The notes beneath the pieces were generated by a model. It was not told the origin of the DNA, ran no database searches, and saw only the letters and a list, made by a program, of their open reading frames with translations. A stretch of 64,000 nucleotides of DNA from Pontibaca salina (lineage in GTDB: Bacteria; Pseudomonadota; Alphaproteobacteria; Rhodobacterales; Rhodobacteraceae): the NCBI RefSeq assembly GCF_016307205.1, contig NZ_JAEIJD010000001.1, positions 186,001 through 250,000 on the forward strand, given 5' to 3'. Below are positions 1 to 8,023 of the stretch, piece by piece. Every line of letters starts with the position of its first letter. Within the stretch, counting starts at the first letter, position 1. Position numbers and translations under genes: made by a program.

Positions 1-709
1 GACATTCGCCAATCACACCGTGATGCCCGAGATCGCGCTGGCCAAGATCGATCCAAACGCACCGTTCGACAAAGTCTGTTATGTCGGTTGCGGCGTGACC
101 ACCGGCATCGGCGCGGTGCTGAACAACGCCAAGGTCGAGCAGGGCGCAAAATGTGCGGTCTTCGGCCTCGGCGGTATCGGGCTGAACGTGATCCAAGGGC
201 TGCGTATGGCTGGCGCCGACATGATCATTGGCGTCGACATCAACCCCGATCGCGAGGAATGGGGCAACCGCTTTGGGATGACGCATTTCGTCAACCCAAA
301 TGATACCGACAATATCGTCGAGCATCTGGTCAATATGACCAAGACCCCATTCGACCAGATTGGCGGTTGCGATTACACGTTTGACTGCACCGGCAATGTC
401 AACGTCATGCGTCAGGCGTTGGAAGCCTGCCATCGCGGTTGGGGCGAATCCATCGTCATCGGTGTGGCACCTGCAGGGGCCGAAATCTCTACCCGCCCAT
501 TCCAGCTGGTCACCGGCCGGACGTGGAAAGGTTCGGCCTTTGGCGGTGCACGCGGACGCACGGATGTTCCCCAGATCGTCGACTGGTACATGCAGGGCAA
601 GATCGAGATTGACCCAATGATCACCCACACCCTCAAGCTGGACGAGATCAACCACGGTTTCGAACTGCTGCGCAAGGGCGAGTCAATCCGCTCGGTCGTT
701 CTTTACTAA
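1..709 (+). CDS. adhC: S-(hydroxymethyl)glutathione dehydrogenase (class III alcohol dehydrogenase), 3' part
   Basis: The 5' end lies outside the window; about 235 C-terminal residues are present in the frame whose first complete codon starts at base 2. The enzyme oxidises S-hydroxymethylglutathione, the formaldehyde-glutathione adduct, to S-formylglutathione in the cytoplasm using NAD. The visible part starts in the substrate domain, then shows the family stretch VGCGVTTGIGAV, the Rossmann glycine motif GLGGIGLNV and the acidic NAD-ribose-binding segment VDINPDR. The C-terminus is complete. This combination is typical of class III rather than ordinary alcohol dehydrogenases. The next step of the pathway, S-formylglutathione hydrolase, is encoded about 2.8 kb downstream at 3525 on the same strand. 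The following gene begins at the base right after the stop codon. Confidence 0.95.
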   Translation, partial: TFANHTVMPEIALAKIDPNAPFDKVCYVGCGVTTGIGAVLNNAKVEQGAKCAVFGLGGIGLNVIQGLRMAGADMIIGVDINPDREEWGNRFGMTHFVNPNDTDNIVEHLVNMTKTPFDQIGGCDYTFDCTGNVNVMRQALEACHRGWGESIVIGVAPAGAEISTRPFQLVTGRTWKGSAFGGARGRTDVPQIVDWYMQGKIEIDPMITHTLKLDEINHGFELLRKGESIRSVVLY

Positions 710-1423
710 ATGTCCACAAGCAGTACGCTTCTCGCCGTCCTCATCGACGCCGACAACACCTCGCCCCGGTACACCAAGGCGATCTTTGACGAGATCGCCA
801 GCTTGGGTGAGGCGTCGGTGCGGCGCTGCTATGGCGATTTTTCCAGCCAGCAAATGGCTGGATGGTCGCGGGTCCAGGCCGAATTCGGTCTGGTCCCGCA
901 TCACCAGCCGGCCAATACCGTCGGCAAGAATGCCAGCGATATCGCGCTGGTGATCGACGCCATGGACCTGATGCATACTGGCCGGTTCGATGGGTTCGTG
1001 CTGGTCAGTTCCGACAGCGACTTCACCCGCCTTTCCAGCCGCCTGCGCGAACAGGGGCTGGATGTTTTCGGCATGGGCATGCGCAAGACTCCAACAGCTT
1101 TCGTCAAGGCGTGCAAACGGTTCATCTATCTTGAAAACCTTGAAACCGCCGCGCCAGAGCAGCGCACCACGACTCCCCCGGCACCCACCGGCAAGTCGCT
1201 GAATGATGCGCGCGATCTTATCCTCAAGGCGATGGATGCGATTGATCAGGACGACGATTGGTATGCTCTGGGGCCGCTGGGCCAATTCATCACCGCTGCC
1301 AATCCCGATTTCGATACCCGCAGCTTTGGCAAGCGCAAGCTGAGCGATCTGGTCGCCGCACTCAAGGTCTTTGAAACCAAACGGGGCGACGGCAATCAAC
1401 TGCTCGTGCGCCGGATCGATTGA
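710..1423 (+). CDS. NYN domain (LabA/DUF88-like) protein with C-terminal OST-HTH/LOTUS domain
   Basis: 237 residues in two parts. Residues about 7-150 form a PIN-like NYN domain with the acidic motifs LIDADN near the start, DIALVIDAMDL in the middle and SSDSDFTRL later, which place the metal-binding aspartates of this nuclease fold. Residues about 163-237 look like an OST-HTH/LOTUS domain, a small winged-helix fold thought to bind RNA. Family knowledge suggests a ribonuclease or RNA-binding regulator; the substrate cannot be read from sequence. The ATG follows the adhC stop codon with no spacer, so the two are probably translationally coupled and on one transcript. A start further inside would remove part of the first beta strand. 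Confidence 0.85.
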   Translation: MSTSSTLLAVLIDADNTSPRYTKAIFDEIASLGEASVRRCYGDFSSQQMAGWSRVQAEFGLVPHHQPANTVGKNASDIALVIDAMDLMHTGRFDGFVLVSSDSDFTRLSSRLREQGLDVFGMGMRKTPTAFVKACKRFIYLENLETAAPEQRTTTPPAPTGKSLNDARDLILKAMDAIDQDDDWYALGPLGQFITAANPDFDTRSFGKRKLSDLVAALKVFETKRGDGNQLLVRRID

Positions 1424-1453
1424 TTCTTGCGCGTCGGGTGCCCTCGCCGTAAG

Positions 1454-1468
1454 TTAGAATAGTTCTAA
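1454..1468 (+). promoter_or_regulatory. Irr-type iron control element (ICE box) upstream of mbfA
   Basis: A perfect 15-base palindrome, TTAGAA-TAG-TTCTAA, lies 13 bases before the mbfA ATG. It matches the core of the ICE box (TTTAGAA-N3-TTCTAAA) bound by the Fur-family regulator Irr in alphaproteobacteria. Bases 1455-1460 (TAGAAT) also make a good -10 hexamer, so bound Irr would block the promoter. MbfA is a known Irr-repressed gene, which agrees with the placement. Irr itself is not in the window. Confidence 0.8.
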
Positions 1469-1481
1469 TCTGCGGTGCGAT

Positions 1482-2456
1482 ATGCGCTTCCTTAGCCAAC
1501 GCAAACGGTTCAAGGATCTCAGCCAACAGGAGATCCTTGCACTGGCGATTTCCTCGGAAGAGGACGATGCGCGGATCTATCGCGGCTATGCGGAGAGCCT
1601 GCGTCCCGCCTATCCCGCCAGCGCTCGGACGTTCGATGCGATGGCCGCCGAAGAGGATGCCCACCGCGCGCAACTCATCGACCTTCACGAACAGCGCTTC
1701 GGCCCCACGATCCCGCTGATCCGGCGCGAACATGTGGCAGGATATTTCAACCGCCGCCCGGTCTGGCTGATCGAGAATCTGGGTCTTGAGCGCATCCGCG
1801 AAGAAGCCGCGTCGATGGAGCGCGATGCTGAACGCTTCTATCTCAACGCCACAAAACACATCACGGATTCAGCAACCCGTCGCCTGCTTGGAGACCTGGC
1901 CGCTGCCGAGGCAAGGCACGGGACGCTGGCCCGCGATCTGGCCGACTCGCACCTGAACAAATCTATCCGCACCGAAGAGAACGCTGCCGCACATCGTCAA
2001 TTCATCCTGACTTGGGTGCAACCGGGACTGGCGGGGTTGATGGATGGCTCGGTCTCGACACTCGCCCCGATTTTCGCCACCGCTTTTGCCACCCATGACA
2101 CTTGGACCACCTTTCTGGTTGGCGTTGCTGCCTCGGTCGGGGCGGGCATTTCGATGGGATTCACCGAGGCCGCATCAGATGATGGCGAACTTTCGGGGCG
2201 CGGCTCGCCGGTGAAACGGGGCGCGGCCTCGGGGGTGATGACCACGCTTGGCGGTCTGGGTCACGCCCTGCCCTATCTGATCGCCGATTTCTGGACTGCC
2301 ACAGGGCTGGCGATCTTCATTGTCTTTTTCGAGCTTTGGGCCATCGCGTGGATCCAAAACCGCTATATGCAAACCCCATTCTTTCGCGCCGCGTTTCAGG
2401 TTGTCTTGGGCGGCGCACTGGTGCTAGCGGCGGGTATCCTGATCGGCAGCGGCTGA
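1482..2456 (+). CDS. mbfA: Membrane-bound ferritin MbfA (erythrin-VIT1 iron exporter)
   Basis: 324 residues. The N-terminal half (about 10-165) is a ferritin-like erythrin domain with paired-carboxylate segments SSEEDDARIY, EEDAHR and AEARHG that would form a di-iron site. The C-terminal half (about 175-324) is a VIT1/CCC1-like membrane domain with several hydrophobic helices and the segment ISMGFTEAASDDGE typical of these transporters. In the family, MbfA sits in the inner membrane, exports iron and protects against iron and peroxide stress. The start is supported by the usual family beginning (FxxLSxxEILALAIS) and leaves only a very short leader after the ICE box at 1454-1468. Regulation by Irr is inferred: repression when iron is low, release when iron is plentiful. 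No clear Shine-Dalgarno sequence is seen. Confidence 0.93.
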   Translation: MRFLSQRKRFKDLSQQEILALAISSEEDDARIYRGYAESLRPAYPASARTFDAMAAEEDAHRAQLIDLHEQRFGPTIPLIRREHVAGYFNRRPVWLIENLGLERIREEAASMERDAERFYLNATKHITDSATRRLLGDLAAAEARHGTLARDLADSHLNKSIRTEENAAAHRQFILTWVQPGLAGLMDGSVSTLAPIFATAFATHDTWTTFLVGVAASVGAGISMGFTEAASDDGELSGRGSPVKRGAASGVMTTLGGLGHALPYLIADFWTATGLAIFIVFFELWAIAWIQNRYMQTPFFRAAFQVVLGGALVLAAGILIGSG

Positions 2457-2496
2457 CGCGCTTGCAGCTCTGTGTTACAGTAGCTACCCCTTCTAC

Positions 2497-3423
2497 ATGG
2501 TCGAAATATTCCTGCGCACGCTCCCGTTTTTCGCTTTGATCGGCCTAGGCTTCGGCGCGGGACGCACCCGGTTCTTCCCACCGGAAGCGACCGCTTGGCT
2601 CACGAAGTTCGTCTTCTACTTCGCGCTTTCCGCGATGTTGTTCCGCTTTGCCGCCACCCTACCACTGGCCAAGGTGTTCGATGGATCGCTGGTGATGGGT
2701 TACCTGTTCGGCTGCGCGGTGGTCTATGCCATCGCCACCGGTATCGCCATGTTGCGCCGGCTCGACATGTCCACTGCCGCGATCGAAGCCCAATGTGCAG
2801 TAATCGGCAATACCGGTTTTCTTGGCCTGCCCATGTTCGCACTGCTGTTTGGCGAGGCCGCGATCGGCCCCATGATGTTGGTGCTGGCCACCGACATGAT
2901 CGTGTTTTCGTCATTGATCGTGGTGCTGTTCACCGCTGCCCGCTCGCATCTTACGCCGGCCATCTTCGGCACGATCGGATTGGGTCTGCTGAAGAACCCG
3001 ATGATCGTGTCGATCACACTGGGGCTGCTGTGGTCTGGGCTTCAGTTGCCGATGCCTGCCCCGCTGAATGAATTTCTGTCATTGCTGGGGGCCGCCGCGA
3101 CGCCCGGCGCGCTGTTCGCGATTGGCGCCTCTCTGGCCGACAAATCCGCCGAGCGGGTTCAGATCGCAGGATGGCTCAGCTTTTGCAAATTGGCGCTGCA
3201 CCCTGCTGCGGTTGCTTTGGGCGTGCTCGTGCTGTTCCCGGTCGACAGTTTCTCGGCCACTGTGGTGATATCCGCCGCCGCCTTGCCGATCGCCGGCAAT
3301 GTCTATATGCTAGCGCAGCATTACGGCGTGGCACCACACCGGGTTTCGGCGACGATTCTGATTTCGACCGCGCTCAGCATACTGACCATTCCGCTTGTTA
3401 TCACACTGACCGCGCTCATCTGA
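2497..3423 (+). CDS. AEC (auxin efflux carrier) family permease
   Basis: 308 residues, almost entirely hydrophobic, with about ten predicted membrane segments in two similar halves, as in the AEC branch of bile/arsenite/riboflavin-type transporters. The first half carries the internal motif GNTGFLGLP and the second half ends with ALPIAGNVYMLAQHYG, both typical of the family. Members move small organic anions such as malate or auxin-like acids across the inner membrane, but the substrate cannot be told here. It begins 40 bases after mbfA on the same strand, so co-transcription with mbfA is possible but unproven. The upstream sequence has no strong ribosome binding site, so the exact start is moderately certain. 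Confidence 0.85.
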   Translation: MVEIFLRTLPFFALIGLGFGAGRTRFFPPEATAWLTKFVFYFALSAMLFRFAATLPLAKVFDGSLVMGYLFGCAVVYAIATGIAMLRRLDMSTAAIEAQCAVIGNTGFLGLPMFALLFGEAAIGPMMLVLATDMIVFSSLIVVLFTAARSHLTPAIFGTIGLGLLKNPMIVSITLGLLWSGLQLPMPAPLNEFLSLLGAAATPGALFAIGASLADKSAERVQIAGWLSFCKLALHPAAVALGVLVLFPVDSFSATVVISAAALPIAGNVYMLAQHYGVAPHRVSATILISTALSILTIPLVITLTALI

Positions 3424-3524
3424 TCTTTTCACTCTCTTCCAAATACCCGCCGGAGGCTCCCGCACTGGATGGCCTCGGCCCCGCCTTGTAGCCATGACGC
3501 AACTTTGCAGAAAGGACTGTATTA

Positions 3525-4355
3525 ATGAAAACTATCTCGGAAAACACCTGTTTTGATGGCACCCAAGGGGTTTACAGCCACGCCTCAACTGCCTGTGATG
3601 GTGACATGACCTTTGGCCTGTTCCTCCCCGCCGAGGCGAAAGAGGAAAAAGTACCCCTGCTCTGGTTCCTATCGGGGCTGACCTGCACCCATGAAAACGC
3701 CATGACCAAGGCCGCGGCGCAGGGCTGGGCCGCCGAACATGGTATCGCGCTGGTCTTCCCTGATACATCGCCGCGCGGCGAAGGCGTCGCCGACCATGAC
3801 GATTTCGATCTCGGCCAAGGCGCGGGCTTCTATGTCAATGCAACACAAGACCCCTGGGCCAAGCACTACAAGATGTGGGATTATATCGCCGACGAACTGC
3901 CCGCGCTGCTGGCCGAGAAGTTCGCCATCGATCCCGAGCGCCAAGGGATCACTGGCCACTCTATGGGGGGGCACGGCGCGTTGACGCTGGCAATGACCCT
4001 GCCGGGCCGCTACCGCTCGGTCTCGGCTTTTTCGCCGATCTCTAACCCGATCGATTCCGATTGGGGACGCAAGCAGTTCACCGCCTATCTGGGCGAGGAC
4101 GAAAGCACATGGGCCAAACACGACGCCTCGAAGCTGATGTTGGAAAAGGGCTTCGACGGGCCGATCCTGATCGACACCGGTACCAAAGATCAGTTTATCG
4201 ATCTGTTGCGCCCCGAAACACTGGCCGATGCCATTTCCAAGCGTCGCCAGCAAGCAACCTTCCGTCTGCAGCCCGGTTACGACCACAGCTATTTCTTTGT
4301 CTCGACCTTCATCGAAGATCATATTGCCTTCCACGCCGAAGCGCTCTGGTCATAA
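3525..4355 (+). CDS. fghA: S-formylglutathione hydrolase
   Basis: 276 residues, the usual length. This cytoplasmic alpha/beta-hydrolase splits S-formylglutathione into formate and glutathione, completing the glutathione-dependent formaldehyde pathway begun by the dehydrogenase at 1-709. Visible signatures are the oxyanion-hole stretch [10 protein letters not shown] (residues 49-58), the nucleophile elbow GHSMGG with Ser146, DTGTKDQF carrying the acid, and YDHSYFF with the catalytic histidine. The ATG has a good AGAAAGGA ribosome binding site. In many relatives it sits next to adhC; here three unrelated genes separate them. UPF0178 starts 4 bases after its stop. Confidence 0.97.
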   Translation: MKTISENTCFDGTQGVYSHASTACDGDMTFGLFLPAEAKEEKVPLLWFLSGLTCTHENAMTKAAAQGWAAEHGIALVFPDTSPRGEGVADHDDFDLGQGAGFYVNATQDPWAKHYKMWDYIADELPALLAEKFAIDPERQGITGHSMGGHGALTLAMTLPGRYRSVSAFSPISNPIDSDWGRKQFTAYLGEDESTWAKHDASKLMLEKGFDGPILIDTGTKDQFIDLLRPETLADAISKRRQQATFRLQPGYDHSYFFVSTFIEDHIAFHAEALWS

Positions 4356-4359
4356 GCCG

Positions 4360-4848
4360 GTGGTCGCGCTTTACATCGACGGTGACTCCTGCCCCGTAAA
4401 GGGTGAGGCCGAGCGCGTCGCGACCCGGCACGGGCTGCAAATGTATCTGGTATCTAACGGAGGGCTTCGGCCCTCCGCCAACCCACTTGTTGAAACGGTG
4501 ATCGTCGACGAGGGTGCCGACGAGGCCGACATGTGGATTGCCGAACGCTGCGGCGTTGACGACGTGGTGGTAACCGCAGATATTCCGTTAGCCGCGAAAT
4601 GTGTTGCCGCCGGTGCCCGGGTGCTGCGGCACGACGGCAGTGCGCTAACACAGGCCAATATCGGCCAACAACTGGCCATGCGCGATCTGATGACCGACTT
4701 GCGCGCCGCCAATCCGCTTAATACGGTCGGAGGCGGCGGCAGACCTTTCACTCGGGCGGACAAGTCGCGTTTTCTGGACGCGCTGGAACAGGAAATCCGG
4801 GCTGCGGTGCGGAGCCAGTCCAGCCATGTTACTCCCCGAAACGGATAA
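4360..4848 (+). CDS. UPF0178 (YaiI/DUF188) family protein
   Basis: 162 residues from a GTG start 4 bases after fghA. The reading frame runs further upstream inside fghA, but the conserved family beginning ([10 protein letters not shown], usually close to the N-terminus) fixes GTG 4360 as the likely start. Other family signatures are [37 protein letters not shown] and [16 protein letters not shown]. The fold is PIN/NYN-like with conserved aspartates, but no function is established for UPF0178. Its position suggests translation coupled to fghA, with the HAD phosphatase 6 bases downstream in the same transcription unit. Confidence 0.88.
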   Translation: MVALYIDGDSCPVKGEAERVATRHGLQMYLVSNGGLRPSANPLVETVIVDEGADEADMWIAERCGVDDVVVTADIPLAAKCVAAGARVLRHDGSALTQANIGQQLAMRDLMTDLRAANPLNTVGGGGRPFTRADKSRFLDALEQEIRAAVRSQSSHVTPRNG

Positions 4849-4854
4849 CGCGGG

Positions 4855-5475
4855 ATGCGTCCACAAGCAGTGATATTCGACATTGGCAACGTGTTGATCG
4901 AATGGCAGCCGGAACGGTTCTATGATCGCATGATCGGAGACGAACGCCGCCGCGCCATGTTCGCCGCTGTCGACCTTCACGGCATGAACGACCACATCGA
5001 CCGGGGCGGCGCGTTCGCCGGCACCGTCTATGACACCGCCCGCGCCTATCCCGACTGGCACGACGAAATCCGCATGTGGCACGATAATTGGATCGAACTG
5101 GCCAGCCCCGTCATCGACCACTCGCTGCGCCTGCTGCGGGCGCTGCGAGCCTCGGGCGTTCCGGTCTTCGCACTGACGAATTTCGGCACCGAAAGCTTCG
5201 ATCATGCGGTGACGCATTATCCGTTTCTACGCGAGTTCGACCGGCATTACATTTCGGGCCATATGAAGGTGATCAAGCCCGACCCCGAAATCTATCGGCA
5301 GGTCGAAACCGATTGCGGGCTGGCCCCCGAAACTCTGCTGTTCACCGATGACCGCGCCGACAACATCGCCAGTGCCCGCAACCGGGGCTGGCAAACCCAT
5401 CTGTTTCGTGGCTCCGCTGGCTGGGCCGACGTGCTGGTTGCTGCGGGTCTTTTGACCCCGGACGAGGCGGCGTGA
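4855..5475 (+). CDS. HAD-superfamily hydrolase (subfamily IA, YihX-like)
   Basis: 206 residues. HAD motif I is FDIGNVLIEW with the nucleophile Asp at residue 9, motif II is the ALTNF threonine, motif III is the lysine in VIKPDPEIY, and motif IV is FTDDRADN. An alpha-helical cap is inserted after motif I. Relatives include YihX-type sugar phosphatases and haloacid dehalogenase-like enzymes; motif I with DIGN instead of DLDG is common in this branch. The substrate is unknown. It is the last gene of the plus-strand run from fghA and ends 9 bases before the convergent stop codon of the polysaccharide export permease. Confidence 0.88.
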   Translation: MRPQAVIFDIGNVLIEWQPERFYDRMIGDERRRAMFAAVDLHGMNDHIDRGGAFAGTVYDTARAYPDWHDEIRMWHDNWIELASPVIDHSLRLLRALRASGVPVFALTNFGTESFDHAVTHYPFLREFDRHYISGHMKVIKPDPEIYRQVETDCGLAPETLLFTDDRADNIASARNRGWQTHLFRGSAGWADVLVAAGLLTPDEAA

Positions 5476-5484
5476 AAAAGCGCC

Positions 5485-6306
5485 CTATTGACGCGCGCCC
5501 CAGCTCACCGAAGCATGGCGACGGGTGTGAAATTCACCCATCAGCCCGATCATCAGCAAGACAACCCCCACCCAAAACGCATATTGCCAGCTGGTGAAAT
5601 GCGGATTGTAGTTGATGAACACATAGCCACGCGCCTGATCGATGCTGTGAAAAAGCGGATTCCAGTCAAACATTGCCAGCATGAAAGCGGGCAACATATT
5701 GGCCAGAAACATCTTGCCCGACGCAATCATATTGGCACGCTGATAGACGATCGTCGCGATTCCCACGAAGGTCGGAAACCAAGGCTTCAAAGCGTAGAAG
5801 ATCAGGCCCACAGCACTTCCAGTGAACCATGCCAACAGCACCATGGAAAAGGCGCTGATCGGATCATCTATGGTGATTGGGGTAAAGGCGACATGATAGA
5901 TGAACAGGATAACGAACATCGACAGAACCTGGATGTAAAGCGACCCCAGCGCCGCCGCTGAAATGGCGATGGCTGTGTTCATCGGTGCGTGTTTCATCAT
6001 CGGGCTGCTTGGCCCTTCGGCCGCTGACACCGCACCGACGGCCTTGGTATGGCACATGAACAGGAAGATCCCCGACATGACATAGAGCAGGAAATCGCCG
6101 CGAATGGCCGCGGAGCGGATGCCCAGAACCGTGAACATGACGTAAAACACGATCACGAAAACCACGACCTGTAGAATGTTCACCAATATCGCTATGAAGG
6201 CATTGTTGTGCTTTTTTCGTATGTTGCGCACAATCGAGTGAAAAATAAGTTCAAATATCTGCAGGGCGCCTGCCAGTTTGGTCAGTCTCTGGCGGGGATG
6301 AAACAT
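5485..6306 (-). CDS. ABC-2 type polysaccharide export permease (KpsM/Wzm-like)
   Basis: 273 residues with about six hydrophobic segments, preceded by a basic amphipathic N-terminus of about 30 residues. The arrangement and the stretches VMSGIFLFMCHTKA and NPLFHSIDQARGYVFINYNPHF resemble the membrane subunit of ABC exporters for capsule polysaccharide or O-antigen. It would form the inner-membrane channel, but no ATPase, outer-membrane exporter or periplasmic partner is encoded next to it, so those must lie elsewhere. It is transcribed divergently from cysQ; the 119 bases between them must hold both promoters. The adjoining sugar-nucleotide and glycosyltransferase genes support a polysaccharide role rather than drug efflux. 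Confidence 0.85.
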   Translation of the reverse strand: MFHPRQRLTKLAGALQIFELIFHSIVRNIRKKHNNAFIAILVNILQVVVFVIVFYVMFTVLGIRSAAIRGDFLLYVMSGIFLFMCHTKAVGAVSAAEGPSSPMMKHAPMNTAIAISAAALGSLYIQVLSMFVILFIYHVAFTPITIDDPISAFSMVLLAWFTGSAVGLIFYALKPWFPTFVGIATIVYQRANMIASGKMFLANMLPAFMLAMFDWNPLFHSIDQARGYVFINYNPHFTSWQYAFWVGVVLLMIGLMGEFHTRRHASVSWGARQ

Positions 6307-6425
6307 CTATCGGTGTTCCTGCATCATGGCGCGACTGTAGGGAATTCTTGCCGTTTCGTTGCCGTGGCACCATAAGTGGGCCACTATCGCTTTTCAACGA
6401 CTGCAGAAGGACGGAGCGCCCGCTG

Positions 6426-7223
6426 ATGGATTATGATCACCTTGCCCGTGTGATCCGCAAACTGGCTATTCAAGCCGGAGACCGGATCATGCAAATCTAC
6501 AACTCCGACGATTTTGAGGTGAAGACAAAATCCGATGACAGTCCCGTCACCGAAGCTGACGAGGCTGCCGATGAACTGATCTCTGCCGGGCTGCGTTCAG
6601 AGTTTCCCGACATTATGCTGGTAACCGAAGAACAGGCCGACTCCCATGATACGTCCGGGGATACTTTCCTGATTGTCGATCCGCTGGACGGCACCAAGGA
6701 ATTCATCAACCGACGCGGCGATTTTACTGTCAATATAGCACTGGTCGAGAACGGCACCCCCACGCGCGGTGTGGTCTACGCCCCGGCGCGTGATCGCATG
6801 TTCCTGACCCTGGCCGATGGCACCGCAGTCGAGGAAGCCGGCCCGTTCGACGCCGATAAAATCGGCGCGACGACGCCGCTCCGCGTGGCGGACAGCGACA
6901 ACGACGCCCTGATGGTGGTGGCCAGCAAATCCCACCGCGACCAAGCAACCGACGACTATATCGCGAAATATGCGGTCAAGGACATGAAAAGCGCGGGATC
7001 GTCGCTGAAGTTCTGTCTCGTCGCCGCGGGCGAGGCCGATCTTTATCCGCGCGTCGGGCGTACCATGGAATGGGACACGGCCGCCGGTCATGCAGTGCTT
7101 GCCGGTGCGGGCGGCAAAGTTGTCCGGTTCGATGATCACACCCCGCTGACCTATGGCAAGGACGGTTACGCCAACCCGTTCTTCATTGCCTTCGCACCAG
7201 GCGTGCAGCTGAAGGGCGTCTGA
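6426..7223 (+). CDS. cysQ: 3'(2'),5'-bisphosphate nucleotidase CysQ
   Basis: 265 residues. It removes the 3'-phosphate of PAP (3'-phosphoadenosine 5'-phosphate), the by-product of PAPS-dependent sulfate transfer or reduction. Inositol-monophosphatase-fold motifs are clear: SPVTEADEAAD, then EEQ, the metal site DPLDGTKEF and the C-terminal EWDTAAGHAVL. The ATG at 6426 matches the family start, although the frame is open upstream to 6348; an AAGGACGGAG purine run precedes it. kdsB begins on the last base of its stop codon. Its place at the head of a polysaccharide gene run that ends with a sulfotransferase (15258) suggests it serves polysaccharide sulfation as well as sulfur assimilation. Confidence 0.95.
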   Translation: MDYDHLARVIRKLAIQAGDRIMQIYNSDDFEVKTKSDDSPVTEADEAADELISAGLRSEFPDIMLVTEEQADSHDTSGDTFLIVDPLDGTKEFINRRGDFTVNIALVENGTPTRGVVYAPARDRMFLTLADGTAVEEAGPFDADKIGATTPLRVADSDNDALMVVASKSHRDQATDDYIAKYAVKDMKSAGSSLKFCLVAAGEADLYPRVGRTMEWDTAAGHAVLAGAGGKVVRFDDHTPLTYGKDGYANPFFIAFAPGVQLKGV

Positions 7224-8023
7224 TGTCGGTCCTGATTGTTATCCCCGCGCGCTATGCCTCGACCCGCTATCCCGGCAAGCCACTGGCCGAACTGCGTGGC
7301 GCAAGCGGCACAGCACGCAGCCTGATCGAACGATCATGGCAGGCTGCCAACGCCGTCAGCGGCGCGGATCGCATCGTGGTAGCAACGGATGATACCCGGA
7401 TTCGCGATGCCTGCCACGGCTTTGGGGCCGAGGTAGTGATGACCTCGCCCGATTGCGTCAATGGTACAGAACGCTGCTCCGAAGCCCACGCTGCCTTGGG
7501 TGGCGAGTTCGAGATTGTGGTGAACCTGCAAGGTGACGCTCCGCTGACACCGCATTGGTTCATCGAGGATCTCATCGCGGGACTGCGCGCGAACCCGGCT
7601 GCGGAAATCGCCACGCCAGTATTGCGTTGCGATGGCGCAACACTGAATGCACTTCTGGCTGACCGCCAAGCGGGCCGCGTGGGCGGCACAACCGCCGTCT
7701 TCGGCGCCGATCACAGCGCGCTTTACTTCAGCAAAGAAGTCGTCCCCTTTACCGGCACGACCTGGGCCGACACTGCCGACACACCAGTCTTCCACCATGT
7801 CGGCGTTTATGCCTATCGCCCGCAGGCGCTGGCCGCCTATCCCGGCTGGCCGGCAGGACCGCTGGAACAATTGGAGGGGCTGGAGCAATTGCGGTTTCTG
7901 GAGAATAGTCGCCAAGTTCTGTGCGTCGAGGTGCAGGCACGGGGGCGGCAGTTCTGGGAACTCAACAACCCCGAGGACATCCCCCGGATCGAGGCAATGA
8001 TGGCGGCCATGGGCCTGGAATGA
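7223..8023 (+). CDS. kdsB: 3-deoxy-manno-octulosonate cytidylyltransferase (CMP-Kdo synthetase)
   Basis: 266 residues. It couples CTP and Kdo to make CMP-Kdo, the donor for the LPS inner core or for Kdo linkers of capsule. The N-terminal IPARYASTRYPGKPLA nucleotide-binding motif, ATDDTRI, NGTERC and the C-terminal GLEQLRFLE segment are family hallmarks. The usual NxQGDEP metal/sugar motif reads NLQGDAP here, with the acidic residue replaced by alanine; this branch seems to tolerate that, but it is worth noting. It overlaps cysQ by one base (TGATG) and the next glycosyltransferase by four bases (ATGA), so the three are translationally coupled. kdsD, which acts earlier in Kdo synthesis, is at 19863. 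Confidence 0.93.
   Translation: MSVLIVIPARYASTRYPGKPLAELRGASGTARSLIERSWQAANAVSGADRIVVATDDTRIRDACHGFGAEVVMTSPDCVNGTERCSEAHAALGGEFEIVVNLQGDAPLTPHWFIEDLIAGLRANPAAEIATPVLRCDGATLNALLADRQAGRVGGTTAVFGADHSALYFSKEVVPFTGTTWADTADTPVFHHVGVYAYRPQALAAYPGWPAGPLEQLEGLEQLRFLENSRQVLCVEVQARGRQFWELNNPEDIPRIEAMMAAMGLE

Noticed and set aside
683-1399. Long minus-strand open frame opposite the NYN gene
   Set aside because: It mirrors a real gene in GC-rich DNA, has no recognisable family and no ribosome binding site.
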